This document shows positions 8,386-17,069 of a stretch of 64,000 bases of DNA, piece after piece. The translations under genes and the position numbers were made by a program. This stretch comes from Cryptosporangium phraense. GTDB taxonomy: Bacteria; Actinomycetota; Actinomycetes; Mycobacteriales; Cryptosporangiaceae. The stretch's first letter is position 1. Each line of letters opens with the position of its first letter. The notes below the pieces were generated by a model. It was not told the origin of the DNA. It was given only the letters and a program-made list of their open reading frames with translations, and made no database searches. The stretch is taken from NCBI RefSeq assembly GCF_006912135.1, contig NZ_VIRS01000002.1:1-64000 (forward strand), in the 5' to 3' direction.

Positions 8386-8763
8386 TCAGCCGATCCGGTC
8401 GGGATCGATCTCGTTGACCTTGACCAGTAGCCCGTCCGGCGTGCGTAGTTGGAGCTGCCGGCCGAATCCTTCGTCGGACGTAGCTCGCGCGACCTCGACA
8501 CCTCGGGTCCGGGCGAGGTCTTCCACGGCCTCGAGACGGGTCATCGACTCGAAGTTCAGCTCCACGTCGCCCTCGCCCTGAGCCGGATTCGGGGGGTGCG
8601 CGAGCAGGCCGATCTGGGCGCCCCCGATGCGGATCTGGACCCAGTCGCCGTCCCGGCTGCCCTGCACCACCTCACCGCCCAGCGCCTCGAACATCGCGAC
8701 CGTGGCGCCCACGTCCGTGACGTGCACCATCGGTTGCAGCACCAGCTCCGGTTCGTCCACCAC
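8386..8763 (-). CDS. VOC family protein (glyoxalase/bleomycin-resistance fold)
   Basis: A 125-residue single-domain vicinal-oxygen-chelate protein. It opens with VLQPMVHVTDVGATVAMFEALGGEV and closes with LQLRTPDGLLVKVNEID, as in the glyoxalase fold. Members bind metals, antibiotics or small metabolites; the function here cannot be told. I start it at a GTG with a GGGAG site 5 bases upstream; the frame runs further upstream but loses family resemblance. It converges with the MaoC gene. Confidence 0.8.
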   Translation of the reverse strand: MVDEPELVLQPMVHVTDVGATVAMFEALGGEVVQGSRDGDWVQIRIGGAQIGLLAHPPNPAQGEGDVELNFESMTRLEAVEDLARTRGVEVARATSDEGFGRQLQLRTPDGLLVKVNEIDPDRIG

Positions 8764-8942
8764 GGTTGCTCCCTGTTCGTTCGTACAGCCGCTCCGGCAA
8801 CTATGAACCGGGCGGTTGGCGGTCGCGAGGCGTGGACACTGATCGGGCATGAAGTCGCGTCCCCCGGCGGCCGTGTTCGTCCTCGGCGGGCTGGGCCTGG
8901 ACGGCCCGATCTGGGAGGGCGACGGTCCGGCTCGCGCCGCGG

Positions 8943-9293
8943 CTGCGCTCGGGTCGGGAGCGACGCTGGCTGGTCGTCACCCGCGACTCCACCCGACGGC
9001 GGGACGCGTTCTCGTCGTACTGGATCGAGATCGACGGGCAGCGGGCCGGTGTCGTCCGACGCGGGGACACGCTGACGATCGAGCTCGCGCCGGGCGCCCA
9101 CGATGTCCGCGCGGTCATCGAGCGCAACAGCAGCCCGCTGGTCCGCCTGAACCTCGCTCCGGACGAGGAGGCGCGGCTCTCGGTCGAGCCGGACACCGCC
9201 GCGGTCGACTACTGGATGATGCTGACCGGCACCGACCGCTACCTCAAACTCCGAACTGCGCCCACACGTGCTTCGTCTTCTCCTCGTCGTTGA
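8943..9293 (+). CDS. small hypothetical protein with no standard start codon
   Basis: The frame open from 8853 to the stop at 9291-9293 contains protein-like sequence: WLVVTRDSTRRRDAFSSYWI, then EIDGQRAGVVRRGDTLTIEL, then PGAHDVRAVIERNSSPLVRL, and a TGTDRYLKL tail. This resembles small actinobacterial proteins that read as a beta-sandwich (inference). No ATG, GTG or TTG lies in frame upstream of the conserved part. The position given uses the CTG at 8943 as a placeholder. A nearby ATG at 8849, in another frame, would reach this frame after a single indel. It may be a frameshifted gene, a gene with a rare start, or decaying. It overlaps the convergent kinase gene by 50 bases. Confidence 0.45.
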   Translation: MRSGRERRWLVVTRDSTRRRDAFSSYWIEIDGQRAGVVRRGDTLTIELAPGAHDVRAVIERNSSPLVRLNLAPDEEARLSVEPDTAAVDYWMMLTGTDRYLKLRTAPTRASSSPRR

Positions 9294-9675
9294 GGTACCA
9301 GCCGATGTCGAAGGCCAGCTTCCGCGCGAGATGCAACCCCAACCCACCCTCGCCCGGCTCGCGCCCGACCGCGTACTCCGGTGGCGTGCTCAGGTCGTGA
9401 TCGGCCACGTCGAGGATCAGGAAGCCGCCTGCGCGCAGTAGCCGGACGAGGCTGGGCGGCAGGCCGTGCTTGATCGCGTTGGTCGCGAGCTCCGAGGCCA
9501 CCAGCACCATCTGCTCCGGGATCTCCTCCAGCGTCGCGTCCGGCGGGAACGGGCGTCCGGTGATCGCCTCGTGCAGGGAGGCCCGCAGCCCGCGGACGTC
9601 CCGGGGGCTGGCCAGCTCCCACCGCGCGACCTCCGTGTGCGGCACCGGCGGGAGCGAATTCGTCAGAGACGGCAT
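9244..9675 (-). CDS. ATP-binding anti-sigma-factor-like kinase (RsbW/HATPase_c family)
   Basis: A 143-residue GHKL ATPase of the RsbW/SpoIIAB-like type common in actinomycetes. The N box ELATNAIKHG (about residue 64), the D-containing G1 segment DVADHDLS, and the G2-like GGLGLHLARKLA are present. Such proteins phosphorylate anti-anti-sigma factors or hold sigma-B-like factors; no partner gene is adjacent. The ATG at 9675 is preferred; a GTG at 9681 is also possible. The next gene is divergent. Confidence 0.82.
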   Translation of the reverse strand: MPSLTNSLPPVPHTEVARWELASPRDVRGLRASLHEAITGRPFPPDATLEEIPEQMVLVASELATNAIKHGLPPSLVRLLRAGGFLILDVADHDLSTPPEYAVGREPGEGGLGLHLARKLAFDIGWYLNDEEKTKHVWAQFGV

Positions 9676-9778
9676 GAGCACCCGGTGCCCGAAAGCGCCC
9701 TTCGATACACCGTTCGCCGATTCACAAAGGTCCTCGCTCGGCCTTGCCTCGACTCGCTAACGGGTTTAACGTCCTGCG

Positions 9779-9805
9779 TCGAACCGTATCGACGATTCGT
9801 ATCGA
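9779..9805. promoter_or_regulatory. two abutting LacI-operator-like sites in front of the regulator gene
   Basis: Two imperfect copies of the perfect palindrome found at 10876-10889 sit at 9779-9792 and 9792-9805, each matching 12 of 14 positions. Both carry the CGTATCGA half. They lie 10-37 bases before the GTG of the LacI gene, consistent with autoregulation and with choosing the GTG at 9816 rather than an upstream start at 9744. Confidence 0.7.
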
Positions 9806-9815
9806 CGGGGGTGCC

Positions 9816-10844
9816 GTGACTGCTTTCACTAGCAAGGACGTCGCCCGCCTGGCCGGCGTCTCGCAGAGCACGGTCTCGTACGTGATGAGCGGCAAGCGGC
9901 CGATCTCCGAGGAGACCCGCCGCCGGGTCCACGACGCCATCGAGCGGCTCACCTACCAGCCCAACGCCGGGGCCCGAGCGCTGGCGAGCCAGCGGACCAA
10001 CGTCGTCGGGCTCGTCGTGCCGTTCGGGCCCAGCGCCGACGGGGCCGGGCTGCTGCCGTTCATCGAGAGCATCGCGTTCAGCGCCCGGGCCCAGGACTAC
10101 GAGGTGCTGCTCGTCACCGCCGACGAGGGCTCGGCCGGGCTGCGCCGGCTGGCCGGCCGCTCGCTGTGCGACGGCATTCTCATGATGGACATCCAGACCG
10201 AGGACGAGCGGGTGCCGGTCGCGGCCACGCTGCGCACGCCGGTGATCCTGATCGGAGTGCCGGCCGAGCCGCAGGGCCTGCACTGCGTCGACATGGACTT
10301 CGCCCAGGCCGCCCGGCTGGCCATCGGCGAACTCGCCGACACCGGGCACGACCGCGTCGTCATCCTGCAGCACCCCACCGAGGTCGTGCAGCGGGACCTG
10401 AACTACGTCGACCGGTTCCTCGGCCCGGCCGTCGCGGTCGCGGCCGATCGACGGCTGCCGTGCCGGGTCACCGAGCCGGTCGAACGCGGCCGAGCCGGAG
10501 CGAACCGGGCCGTCGATCAGGTCCTGGCCGACCGCATACCCGGCGAGCGCCTCGGTCTGGTGGTGCCGAACGCCAACGCGGTGCAGCCGGTCTTGCAGGC
10601 GTTGAACGCCCGCGGGGTGGCGCCGGGCCGGGACCTGTCGGTGATCGGCGTCTGCATGGACGCCTGGGCCGAGAACTGCGAGCCGCCGGTCACCAACGTG
10701 TCCGGCGAGGCCCGCGACGTCTCCCGGCGCGCCATGCAGACCCTGTTCTGGCTGCTCGACCCCACCCCGACCGGCCCGCCGCCGGTCGTCGATCTGCTCG
10801 AACCGCGGCTGACGCGGCGCGAGAGCGTGATGCCCATCCCGTGA
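9816..10844 (+). CDS. LacI family transcriptional regulator of the sugar uptake cluster
   Basis: A 342-residue LacI/GalR repressor. The helix-turn-helix TSKDVARLAGVSQSTVSYVMSG lies at the very N-terminus and is followed by the hinge YQPNAGARALA and a sugar-binding-like sensor domain. I choose the GTG at 9816, after a run of G, because the frame upstream to 9744 would cross the operators and adds no homology. The gene is followed by a perfect operator and the importer genes, so it is very likely their local repressor. The inducer is probably the sugar released or imported by this system. Confidence 0.93.
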   Translation: MTAFTSKDVARLAGVSQSTVSYVMSGKRPISEETRRRVHDAIERLTYQPNAGARALASQRTNVVGLVVPFGPSADGAGLLPFIESIAFSARAQDYEVLLVTADEGSAGLRRLAGRSLCDGILMMDIQTEDERVPVAATLRTPVILIGVPAEPQGLHCVDMDFAQAARLAIGELADTGHDRVVILQHPTEVVQRDLNYVDRFLGPAVAVAADRRLPCRVTEPVERGRAGANRAVDQVLADRIPGERLGLVVPNANAVQPVLQALNARGVAPGRDLSVIGVCMDAWAENCEPPVTNVSGEARDVSRRAMQTLFWLLDPTPTGPPPVVDLLEPRLTRRESVMPIP

Positions 10845-10875
10845 CACCAACCCCCTGACGTACGCGCGCGCGTCA

Positions 10876-10889
10876 TCGATACGTATCGA
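10876..10889. promoter_or_regulatory. perfect 14-bp palindromic operator upstream of importer
   Basis: TCGATACGTATCGA is a perfect palindrome 29 bases before the ATG of the sugar-binding lipoprotein gene. Near-copies occur upstream of the adjacent LacI gene. It is the predicted main operator of the importer/GH31 operon. Confidence 0.8.
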
Positions 10890-10918
10890 CGACACGGCGT
10901 CTGATGAAAGGACAGCGC

Positions 10919-12154
10919 ATGGATCGACGAGGATCGATGTTCCGCCGGGCTTCGCTGGCGGCCGCCGTCGCGGTCGCCCTCCCGTTAGCTCTCGCCGGTT
11001 GCGGCGGCAGCAGCGGGGGCTCTTCCGGTGGTGATCCGAAGACCATCAGAGTGCTCGACTACTACAACAACGAACCCGACAAGGGCGTCTACACCAAGGT
11101 CCTCGACGCCTGTGCCAAGACCGCGGGGCTGACGATCCAGCGCGAGGCCGTCCCGGGCGACACGCTGATCCAGAAGGTGCTCCAGCAGAGCTCGTCGCGC
11201 ACCCTCCCGGACGTCCTGATGCTCGACAACCCGGACCTCCAGCAGATCGCCGCGACCGGCGCGCTCTCGCCGCTCTCCGACTACGGCCTGACCGCCGACG
11301 GCTACGTGGACGGCGTCGCCAAAGCGTCGACCTACCAGGGGAAGCTCTACGGTCTGCAGCCGGTCACCAACACGATCGCGCTGTTCTACAACAAGGACAT
11401 CCTGACGAAGGCCGGCGTGCAGCCGCCGAAGACCTGGGACGAGTTGAAAGCCGCGGCGAAGAAGCTCACCAAGGGCAAGCAGTACGGCATCGCGTTCTCG
11501 GCGCCCGCGAACTACGAGGGCACCTGGCAGTTCCTGCCGTTCATGTGGTCGAACGGTGGCGACGAGAAGAACATCGCCACGCCGGAGACCGCGGCCGCGC
11601 TGCAGTTCTGGGTCGACCTGGTGAAGGACGGATCGGCGTCCAAGTCGGTGGTCGGCTGGACCCAGGCCGACGCCAACGACCAGTTCAGCGCCGGCAACGC
11701 GGCGATGGAGATCAACGGGCCGTGGCAGTTCCCGGTGCTCGCGAAGAACCCGTCGCTGAAGTACGGCGTCGTGCCGATCCCGACGCCGAAGGCCGGCGGC
11801 ACCGCGATCGCCCCGCTCGGCGGCGAGACCTGGACGGTGCCCAACACCGGCAACAAGGACCGGCAGAAGAACGCGGCGAAGATCGTCCAGTGCCTCAACA
11901 CCGATGAGAACCAGCTCGCGCTGGCCACGCAGCGCCAGACGATCCCGACCAAGACCGCGCTGCAGGGCTCGTTCGTCGCCGAGAACCCGTCGATGGCCGC
12001 CTTCAGTGAGCTGGTGAAGAACGCCAGGGCGCGCACCGGCGAGCTCGGCGCGGACTGGCCGAAGGCCGCGACCAAGATCTACACCGCGGTGCAGTCGGCG
12101 CTGACCGGATCGGCCACGCCGGAGAAGGCGCTGCAACAGGCGCAGAATGGCTGA
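10919..12154 (+). CDS. ABC transporter sugar-binding lipoprotein (extracellular, family 1)
   Basis: A 411-residue solute-binding protein. A lipoprotein signal peptide with lipobox LALAGC (lipidated Cys about residue 28) is followed by a Gly/Ser linker. The mature part reads like maltose/oligosaccharide-binding proteins (LQPVTNTIALFYNKDIL, WDELKAAAKKL, GETWTVPNTGNK). The ATG at 10919 has GAAAGGA 6 bases upstream; an ATG at 10904 is less likely. It is first in an operon with two permeases and a GH31 enzyme, and should capture an oligosaccharide at the outer face of the membrane. Confidence 0.93.
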   Translation: MDRRGSMFRRASLAAAVAVALPLALAGCGGSSGGSSGGDPKTIRVLDYYNNEPDKGVYTKVLDACAKTAGLTIQREAVPGDTLIQKVLQQSSSRTLPDVLMLDNPDLQQIAATGALSPLSDYGLTADGYVDGVAKASTYQGKLYGLQPVTNTIALFYNKDILTKAGVQPPKTWDELKAAAKKLTKGKQYGIAFSAPANYEGTWQFLPFMWSNGGDEKNIATPETAAALQFWVDLVKDGSASKSVVGWTQADANDQFSAGNAAMEINGPWQFPVLAKNPSLKYGVVPIPTPKAGGTAIAPLGGETWTVPNTGNKDRQKNAAKIVQCLNTDENQLALATQRQTIPTKTALQGSFVAENPSMAAFSELVKNARARTGELGADWPKAATKIYTAVQSALTGSATPEKALQQAQNG

Positions 12155-13064
12155 CGCACGCCTGCCGTCCCGGATCAGCAGTCCGGGACGGCGGGGTCAG
12201 CGCGCGTTGGAGTTCCTGTTCCTCGTTCCGGCCGTCGCCTACCTGGTGCTCTTCTTCGGCTACCCGGTCGTCAAGAACGTCGTGATGGGGTTCCAGGAGT
12301 ACACGACCAAGACGTTCTACACCGGCGAGGCGCCCTGGGTCGGGCTGGCCAACTACTCGGCCGTGATCGGCTCGTCGGTCTTCGACCGGGCCGTCCTGAA
12401 CACCGCACTGTTCACGGTCGGGTCGATCGCCGGGCAGTTCGTCCTCGGCCTCGCGGTCGCGCTCTACTTCCGGCGGCGGTTCCCGCTCAGCGGCGTGCTC
12501 CGCTCGCTGTTGCTGCTGCCCTGGCTGGTGCCGATCATCGTGTCCAGCGCGATCTGGCGCTGGATCCTCGATCAGGACAACGGCGCGCTCAACCGGGTGC
12601 TGGAGAGCCTGCCCGGGGTCGACGCGCGGCCCGGCTGGCTGAGCAGCACCTCGCTGGCGCTGATCGCGGTGATCGTCGTCAACATCTGGATCGGGATCCC
12701 GTTCAACGCGACGATCCTCCACGGCGGTCTGCAGGACATCCCGCCCGACCTCTACGAGGCGGCCGCGCTGGACGGCGCCCGGGGCTGGAAGGCGTTCCGG
12801 TACATCACCTGGCCGTTGCTGCGCCCGGTGGTCAACGTCGTGCTGCTGCTCGGACTGGTCTACACGATCAAGGTCGTCGACCTGATCCTCGGCCTGACCC
12901 GGGGCGGCCCGGCCAACTCGACCCAGACCATCGCGACCCAGTCGTACCACCTGTCGTTCGCCGAGTTCGACTTCGGACAGGGTGCGGCGCTGGGCAACAT
13001 CCTGATCGTCGTCTCGATGGTCTTCGCGTTCCTGTACCTGCGGGCGAACCGGAGGACGGCGTGA
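12147..13064 (+). CDS. ABC transporter permease, MalF-like
   Basis: A 305-residue membrane protein with six predicted helices. The EAA loop that docks the ATPase is visible as LYEAAALDGARGWKAFRYITWPLL. The start lies 8 bases inside the binding-protein gene, so translation is coupled. It forms the channel with the next permease. No ATPase gene lies in the operon, which is usual for actinobacterial oligosaccharide importers that share an MsiK-type ATPase coded elsewhere (known of the group; inferred here). Confidence 0.93.
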   Translation: MADARLPSRISSPGRRGQRALEFLFLVPAVAYLVLFFGYPVVKNVVMGFQEYTTKTFYTGEAPWVGLANYSAVIGSSVFDRAVLNTALFTVGSIAGQFVLGLAVALYFRRRFPLSGVLRSLLLLPWLVPIIVSSAIWRWILDQDNGALNRVLESLPGVDARPGWLSSTSLALIAVIVVNIWIGIPFNATILHGGLQDIPPDLYEAAALDGARGWKAFRYITWPLLRPVVNVVLLLGLVYTIKVVDLILGLTRGGPANSTQTIATQSYHLSFAEFDFGQGAALGNILIVVSMVFAFLYLRANRRTA

Positions 13065-13873
13065 ACCTCCATCGTGGCGGCTGGTGGCACACCGCCGTCG
13101 GGGTGCTCATCCTCGCGGTGCTGCTCTTCCCGGTGTACTGGATGGCCAACGTGTCGTTGCAGACCAGCAGCTCGGCCGAGCAGACGCCGTGGATCCCGCT
13201 CCACCTCAGCCTGCACGGCTACCGGCAGGCGCTGCACGACCAGGGCGGCCATCTGCTGACCAGCCTGATCGTCGCGGTCGGCACCGTGGTGTTCAGCCTG
13301 CTCATCGCCGCACCGGCCGCGTACGCGCTGGCGCACTTCAAGATCCGGTTCGCGAACGCGGTGCTGCTGGCCATCCTGGTCAGCCAGATGGTGCCGGGGA
13401 TCGTGGTGGCGAACGCGCTCTACAGCGCCTACAACGACCTGGGCCTGCTCAACTCGGTCGGCGGCCTGATCCTGGCCGACTCCACCGCGGGCATCCCGTT
13501 CGCGATCCTGATCCTCCGGGCGTTCATGGGCAGCCTGCCCACGTCGGTGATCGAGGCCGCGTGGGTCGACGGGGCCGGACCGATCCGCACGTTCGTCTCG
13601 GTGGTGCTGCCGATGTGCCGGAACGCGCTGGTCAGCTCGGCCCTGTTCACGTTCCTGTTCGCCTGGGGCGACTTCCTCTTCGCCCTCACCCTGACGACCA
13701 CCGAGGACGTCCGCCCGGTGACGTTGGGGATCTACACCTACCTCGGCTCGTACGTGCCCGACTGGAGCTCGGTCATGGCCACGGCCGTGCTCGCCTCCCT
13801 ACCCGCCCTGGTGCTGCTGATGGTGGCCCAGCGGTACGTCGCGGCCGGAACCACCACCGGCGCGATCAAGTAA
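13061..13873 (+). CDS. ABC transporter permease, MalG-like
   Basis: A 270-residue membrane protein with six predicted helices and the EAA loop VIEAAWVDGAGPIRTFVSVVLPM. The GTG start overlaps the stop of the MalF-like gene (GTGA). The C-terminal AQRYVAAGTTTGAIK ending is typical of MalG-type permeases. Together with the preceding gene it makes the membrane part of the importer. Confidence 0.93.
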   Translation: MNLHRGGWWHTAVGVLILAVLLFPVYWMANVSLQTSSSAEQTPWIPLHLSLHGYRQALHDQGGHLLTSLIVAVGTVVFSLLIAAPAAYALAHFKIRFANAVLLAILVSQMVPGIVVANALYSAYNDLGLLNSVGGLILADSTAGIPFAILILRAFMGSLPTSVIEAAWVDGAGPIRTFVSVVLPMCRNALVSSALFTFLFAWGDFLFALTLTTTEDVRPVTLGIYTYLGSYVPDWSSVMATAVLASLPALVLLMVAQRYVAAGTTTGAIK

Positions 13874-13897
13874 CTCCGGCTCGAACTAGGAGCAGCC

Positions 13898-15892
13898 ATG
13901 AGCTTTTTCAGCCGTGACGGTGACGCCCTCGAGGTCCGGTTCCAGCGCGAGGTGCTGCGGATCGAGCCGTGGGGCGTCGACAGCGTCCGCGTCCGGGCCG
14001 CTCGGGAGGCGATTCCCGCCCACGACGTCGGGGCGCTCGACGTGCCGCCGCCCGCCCGGGCAGACGTCCGGATCGAGGGCGGCCGGCTGGTGAACGGCGA
14101 GGTCACCGTCACCGTCGACATTCCCGAGGACGACGGGTTCCCGTTCCCGATCGTCCGGTTCAGCCGGACGTCGACCGGCGAGGAGTTACTGAGCGAGGAC
14201 CGGGAGCACTTCTGGTGGCCCGGGGCCCGGGTCTTCTACGGCAACCGCTCCGGAGCGGGGGAGGTGCACCAGCAGTTCAAGGCCTATCCGGGGGAGCGCC
14301 TGTACGGGATGGGTCAGCGAACGCACGGCCGGCTGGACCACAAGGGGCTCGCCCTCGACCTGATCCAGCGCAACGCCGAGGTCAACATCCCGTTCGTGCT
14401 CAGCAACCGCGGTTACGGGTTCCTCTGGAACAACCCCGCGGTCGGCCGCGTGGAGTTCGCCGACAACTGCACCCGCTGGACCGCGACCCAGGCCCGCGCC
14501 ATCGACTACTTCTTCACGGTCGGCTCTCCGGCCGAGATCCTGTCGCACTATGCGGACGCCACTGGGCACGCACCTCGGCTGCCGGAGTGGGCGAGCGGGT
14601 TCTGGCAGTGCAAGCTGCGCTACCGCGACCAGGAGGAACTGCTCGAGGTCGCCCGCGAGCACCGGCGCCGGGGGCTGCCGCTGAGCGTCATCGTCGCCGA
14701 CTTCTTCCACTGGACGGCGATGGGCGACTACAGGTTCGACCCGGCCGAGTACCCGGACGTCGACGCGATGATGAAGGAGCTGGACGAGCTCGGCGTCAAG
14801 CTGATGGTCTCGATCTGGCCCACGATCTCGCCGCTCTCGGAGAACTTCGAGACGATGCGCGACAACGGGATGCTGCTCGGGGCCGACCAGGGCGTCGAGT
14901 TCTTCGGGACGACCCGTGACAAGGGCATGCCCGCGGAGTCGGCGATCACGTTCTCCGACCCGTCCAACCCGGCCACCCGGGCGTTCGTCTGGGACGTCGT
15001 CAAGCGCAACTACTACGACAAGGGCGTCCGGGTCTGGTGGCTGGACGCCTGCGAGCCGGAGATCCGGCCGGCCCACCCGGGCAACCTGGTGCTGCACGCC
15101 GGGCCGGGCGCCGAGACCATCAACATCTACCCGCGGGACACCGCGCGGATGTTCTACGAGGGCATGCAGTCGACCGACGACCCGGACACGGTGCTGCTCT
15201 GCCGCTCGGCCTGGGCCGGGCAGCAGAAGTACTCGGCCGCGGTGTGGTCGGGGGACATCCCGGCGACCTGGGAGTCGCTGCGCCAGCAGGTCCGGGCCGG
15301 GCTGAGCATCGCGATCGCGGGCATCCCCTGGTGGACCACCGACATCGGCGGCTTCCACGGCGGCGACGCCCGCGACGAGGAGTTCCGTGAGCTGGTCGTG
15401 CGATGGTTCCAGTACGGGGTGTTCTGCCCGCTGTTCCGGCTGCACGGCAATCGCGAGCCGCGGATGGCCACCGGCTGGGAGATGACCGGCGGGCCGAACG
15501 AGGTGTGGGCGTTCGGCGACGAGGCCTACGAGATCATCAAGTCGGCGATGTTCATGCGCGAACGGCTCCGGCCCTACCTGCACGAGCAGCTCGATCGGGC
15601 GGCGTCCGACGGGCTCCCGGCGATGCGTCCGCTGTTCGTCGACTACCCGTCCGACGCGGCCGCGTGGGACGTCGAGGACCAGTTCCTCTTCGGCCCCGAC
15701 GTGCTGGTGGCTCCGGTGCTGGCGGCCGGCGCGCGGAGCCGCTCGGTCTACCTGCCGGCCGGGACCCGGTGGACCCACGTGTGGAGCGGCCGCACCTACG
15801 AGGGCGGCAGCGTCGTCGAGGCCGACGCCCCGCTCGACCAGATCCCGGTCTACCTACGCGAGGGGGCCTCGGTGCCGGTCGCGGCCGGGTGA
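13898..15892 (+). CDS. glycoside hydrolase family 31 protein (alpha-xylosidase-like)
   Basis: A 664-residue GH31 enzyme. An N-terminal beta domain is followed by the TIM barrel, with nucleophile Asp383 in VWWLDACEPE and acid/base Asp453 in VWSGDIPATW, and by the C-terminal beta domain. The W-L-D-A-x-E-P-E form of the nucleophile motif is the one I associate with alpha-xylosidases rather than alpha-glucosidases. It has no signal peptide, so it should act in the cytoplasm on the sugar imported by the preceding ABC system. AGGAG lies before the ATG. Xylose-capped oligosaccharides such as xyloglucan fragments are the likeliest substrate (inference). Confidence 0.88.
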   Translation: MSFFSRDGDALEVRFQREVLRIEPWGVDSVRVRAAREAIPAHDVGALDVPPPARADVRIEGGRLVNGEVTVTVDIPEDDGFPFPIVRFSRTSTGEELLSEDREHFWWPGARVFYGNRSGAGEVHQQFKAYPGERLYGMGQRTHGRLDHKGLALDLIQRNAEVNIPFVLSNRGYGFLWNNPAVGRVEFADNCTRWTATQARAIDYFFTVGSPAEILSHYADATGHAPRLPEWASGFWQCKLRYRDQEELLEVAREHRRRGLPLSVIVADFFHWTAMGDYRFDPAEYPDVDAMMKELDELGVKLMVSIWPTISPLSENFETMRDNGMLLGADQGVEFFGTTRDKGMPAESAITFSDPSNPATRAFVWDVVKRNYYDKGVRVWWLDACEPEIRPAHPGNLVLHAGPGAETINIYPRDTARMFYEGMQSTDDPDTVLLCRSAWAGQQKYSAAVWSGDIPATWESLRQQVRAGLSIAIAGIPWWTTDIGGFHGGDARDEEFRELVVRWFQYGVFCPLFRLHGNREPRMATGWEMTGGPNEVWAFGDEAYEIIKSAMFMRERLRPYLHEQLDRAASDGLPAMRPLFVDYPSDAAAWDVEDQFLFGPDVLVAPVLAAGARSRSVYLPAGTRWTHVWSGRTYEGGSVVEADAPLDQIPVYLREGASVPVAAG

Positions 15893-15951
15893 CCGCTCGA
15901 CGCTTGCCCCGGCTGGCTACCGTGAGCGGTAGGCGCCATTAAGGGGTCGGG

Positions 15952-17058
15952 GTGAAGCGTTGGATCGGCATCGGGCTGGCCGTCGTGCTGGTCGTCGGCG
16001 TCGGAATCATTGCTCTGGTGGGGCGGGACAAGGGCGACAAGGCCGCCATCGGCGGCCGTTGCGAGACCGTCACCACGGTCCGCGGTGTGGTGGGGTCGGA
16101 GAAGGTGCCGTACTTCTCCGACCCCCGGGTACAGCAGGCGTTCGCCTCCCACTGCCTGTCGGTGCAGGTCGAGCCGGCCGGCTCGCGGGAGATCGCCGGC
16201 CTCGACCTGAGCGCGTACGACTTCGCGTTCCCGTCCAGCGCACCGACCGGTGAGGCGATCCGGCGGAAGGTCAAGGCGCCCCGCGCCTACACCCCGTTCT
16301 CCTCGCCGATGGCGATCGCCACGTTCGCCCGGATCAGCGACCTGTTGACGAAGGTCGGTGTGGTGCACCAGGAGGGCTCCTACCAGGTCCTCGACATGGA
16401 GAAGTATCTCGCGCTGGTGGCCAAGGGCCAGCGGTGGGACACGCTGCCCGGCAGCACGTTCGCGGCCCGGAAGTCGGTGCTGATCACCACCACCGACCCG
16501 CGGACGTCGAACTCCGCGGCGATGTACGCGTCGATCGTCTCGTTCGTCGCGAACGGCGACGCGGTGGTGCAGGGCGCGGCGGCCGAGAAGAAGGTGCTGC
16601 CGCTGCTGACCAAGGTGTTCCTGGCCCAGGGCTACACCGAGAACTCGTCCGAGGGGCCGTTCGAGAACTACCTCACCGGCGGGGTCGGCAACACGCCGAT
16701 GGTGATGATCTACGAGGCCCAGTTCGTGGACCGCCTGCAGCGCAAGGACGGCTCGATCAACCCGGACATGAGGCTGCTCTACCCGTCGCCAACCGTGGTC
16801 TCCAAGCACACGCTGGTGCCGCTGAAGCCCCCCGGTGACCAGGTCGGCAAGCTGCTCACCGACGACCCGGCGCTGAGCGAGCTGGCCGCCGAGCACGGGT
16901 TCCGCACCAACAACTCGAGCCAGTTCACGTCCGTGCTGAACAAGCTCGGGGCGGCCGCGAAGCCGGTGGCCCACGAGGACATCGTCGACGTCATCGATCC
17001 GCCGACCTACGAGACGCTCGAGCACCTGCTCAACGCCATCTCAGCGCAGTACAACTAA
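15952..17058 (+). CDS. membrane-anchored substrate-binding-protein-like protein
   Basis: A 368-residue protein with one N-terminal membrane helix (residues about 4-24), no lipobox, and an extracytoplasmic domain that looks like a type II periplasmic-binding fold (VPYFSDPRVQQAFA, DFAFPSSAPTGEAI, GVGNTPMVMIYEAQFVDRLQ). I cannot name a ligand. It starts at a GTG after AAGGGG and is followed 11 bases later by a lipoprotein that repeats the binding-protein theme and adds a von Willebrand A domain, so the two probably work together at the cell surface. Confidence 0.72.
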   Translation: MKRWIGIGLAVVLVVGVGIIALVGRDKGDKAAIGGRCETVTTVRGVVGSEKVPYFSDPRVQQAFASHCLSVQVEPAGSREIAGLDLSAYDFAFPSSAPTGEAIRRKVKAPRAYTPFSSPMAIATFARISDLLTKVGVVHQEGSYQVLDMEKYLALVAKGQRWDTLPGSTFAARKSVLITTTDPRTSNSAAMYASIVSFVANGDAVVQGAAAEKKVLPLLTKVFLAQGYTENSSEGPFENYLTGGVGNTPMVMIYEAQFVDRLQRKDGSINPDMRLLYPSPTVVSKHTLVPLKPPGDQVGKLLTDDPALSELAAEHGFRTNNSSQFTSVLNKLGAAAKPVAHEDIVDVIDPPTYETLEHLLNAISAQYN

Positions 17059-17069
17059 CGGGGAAGACG

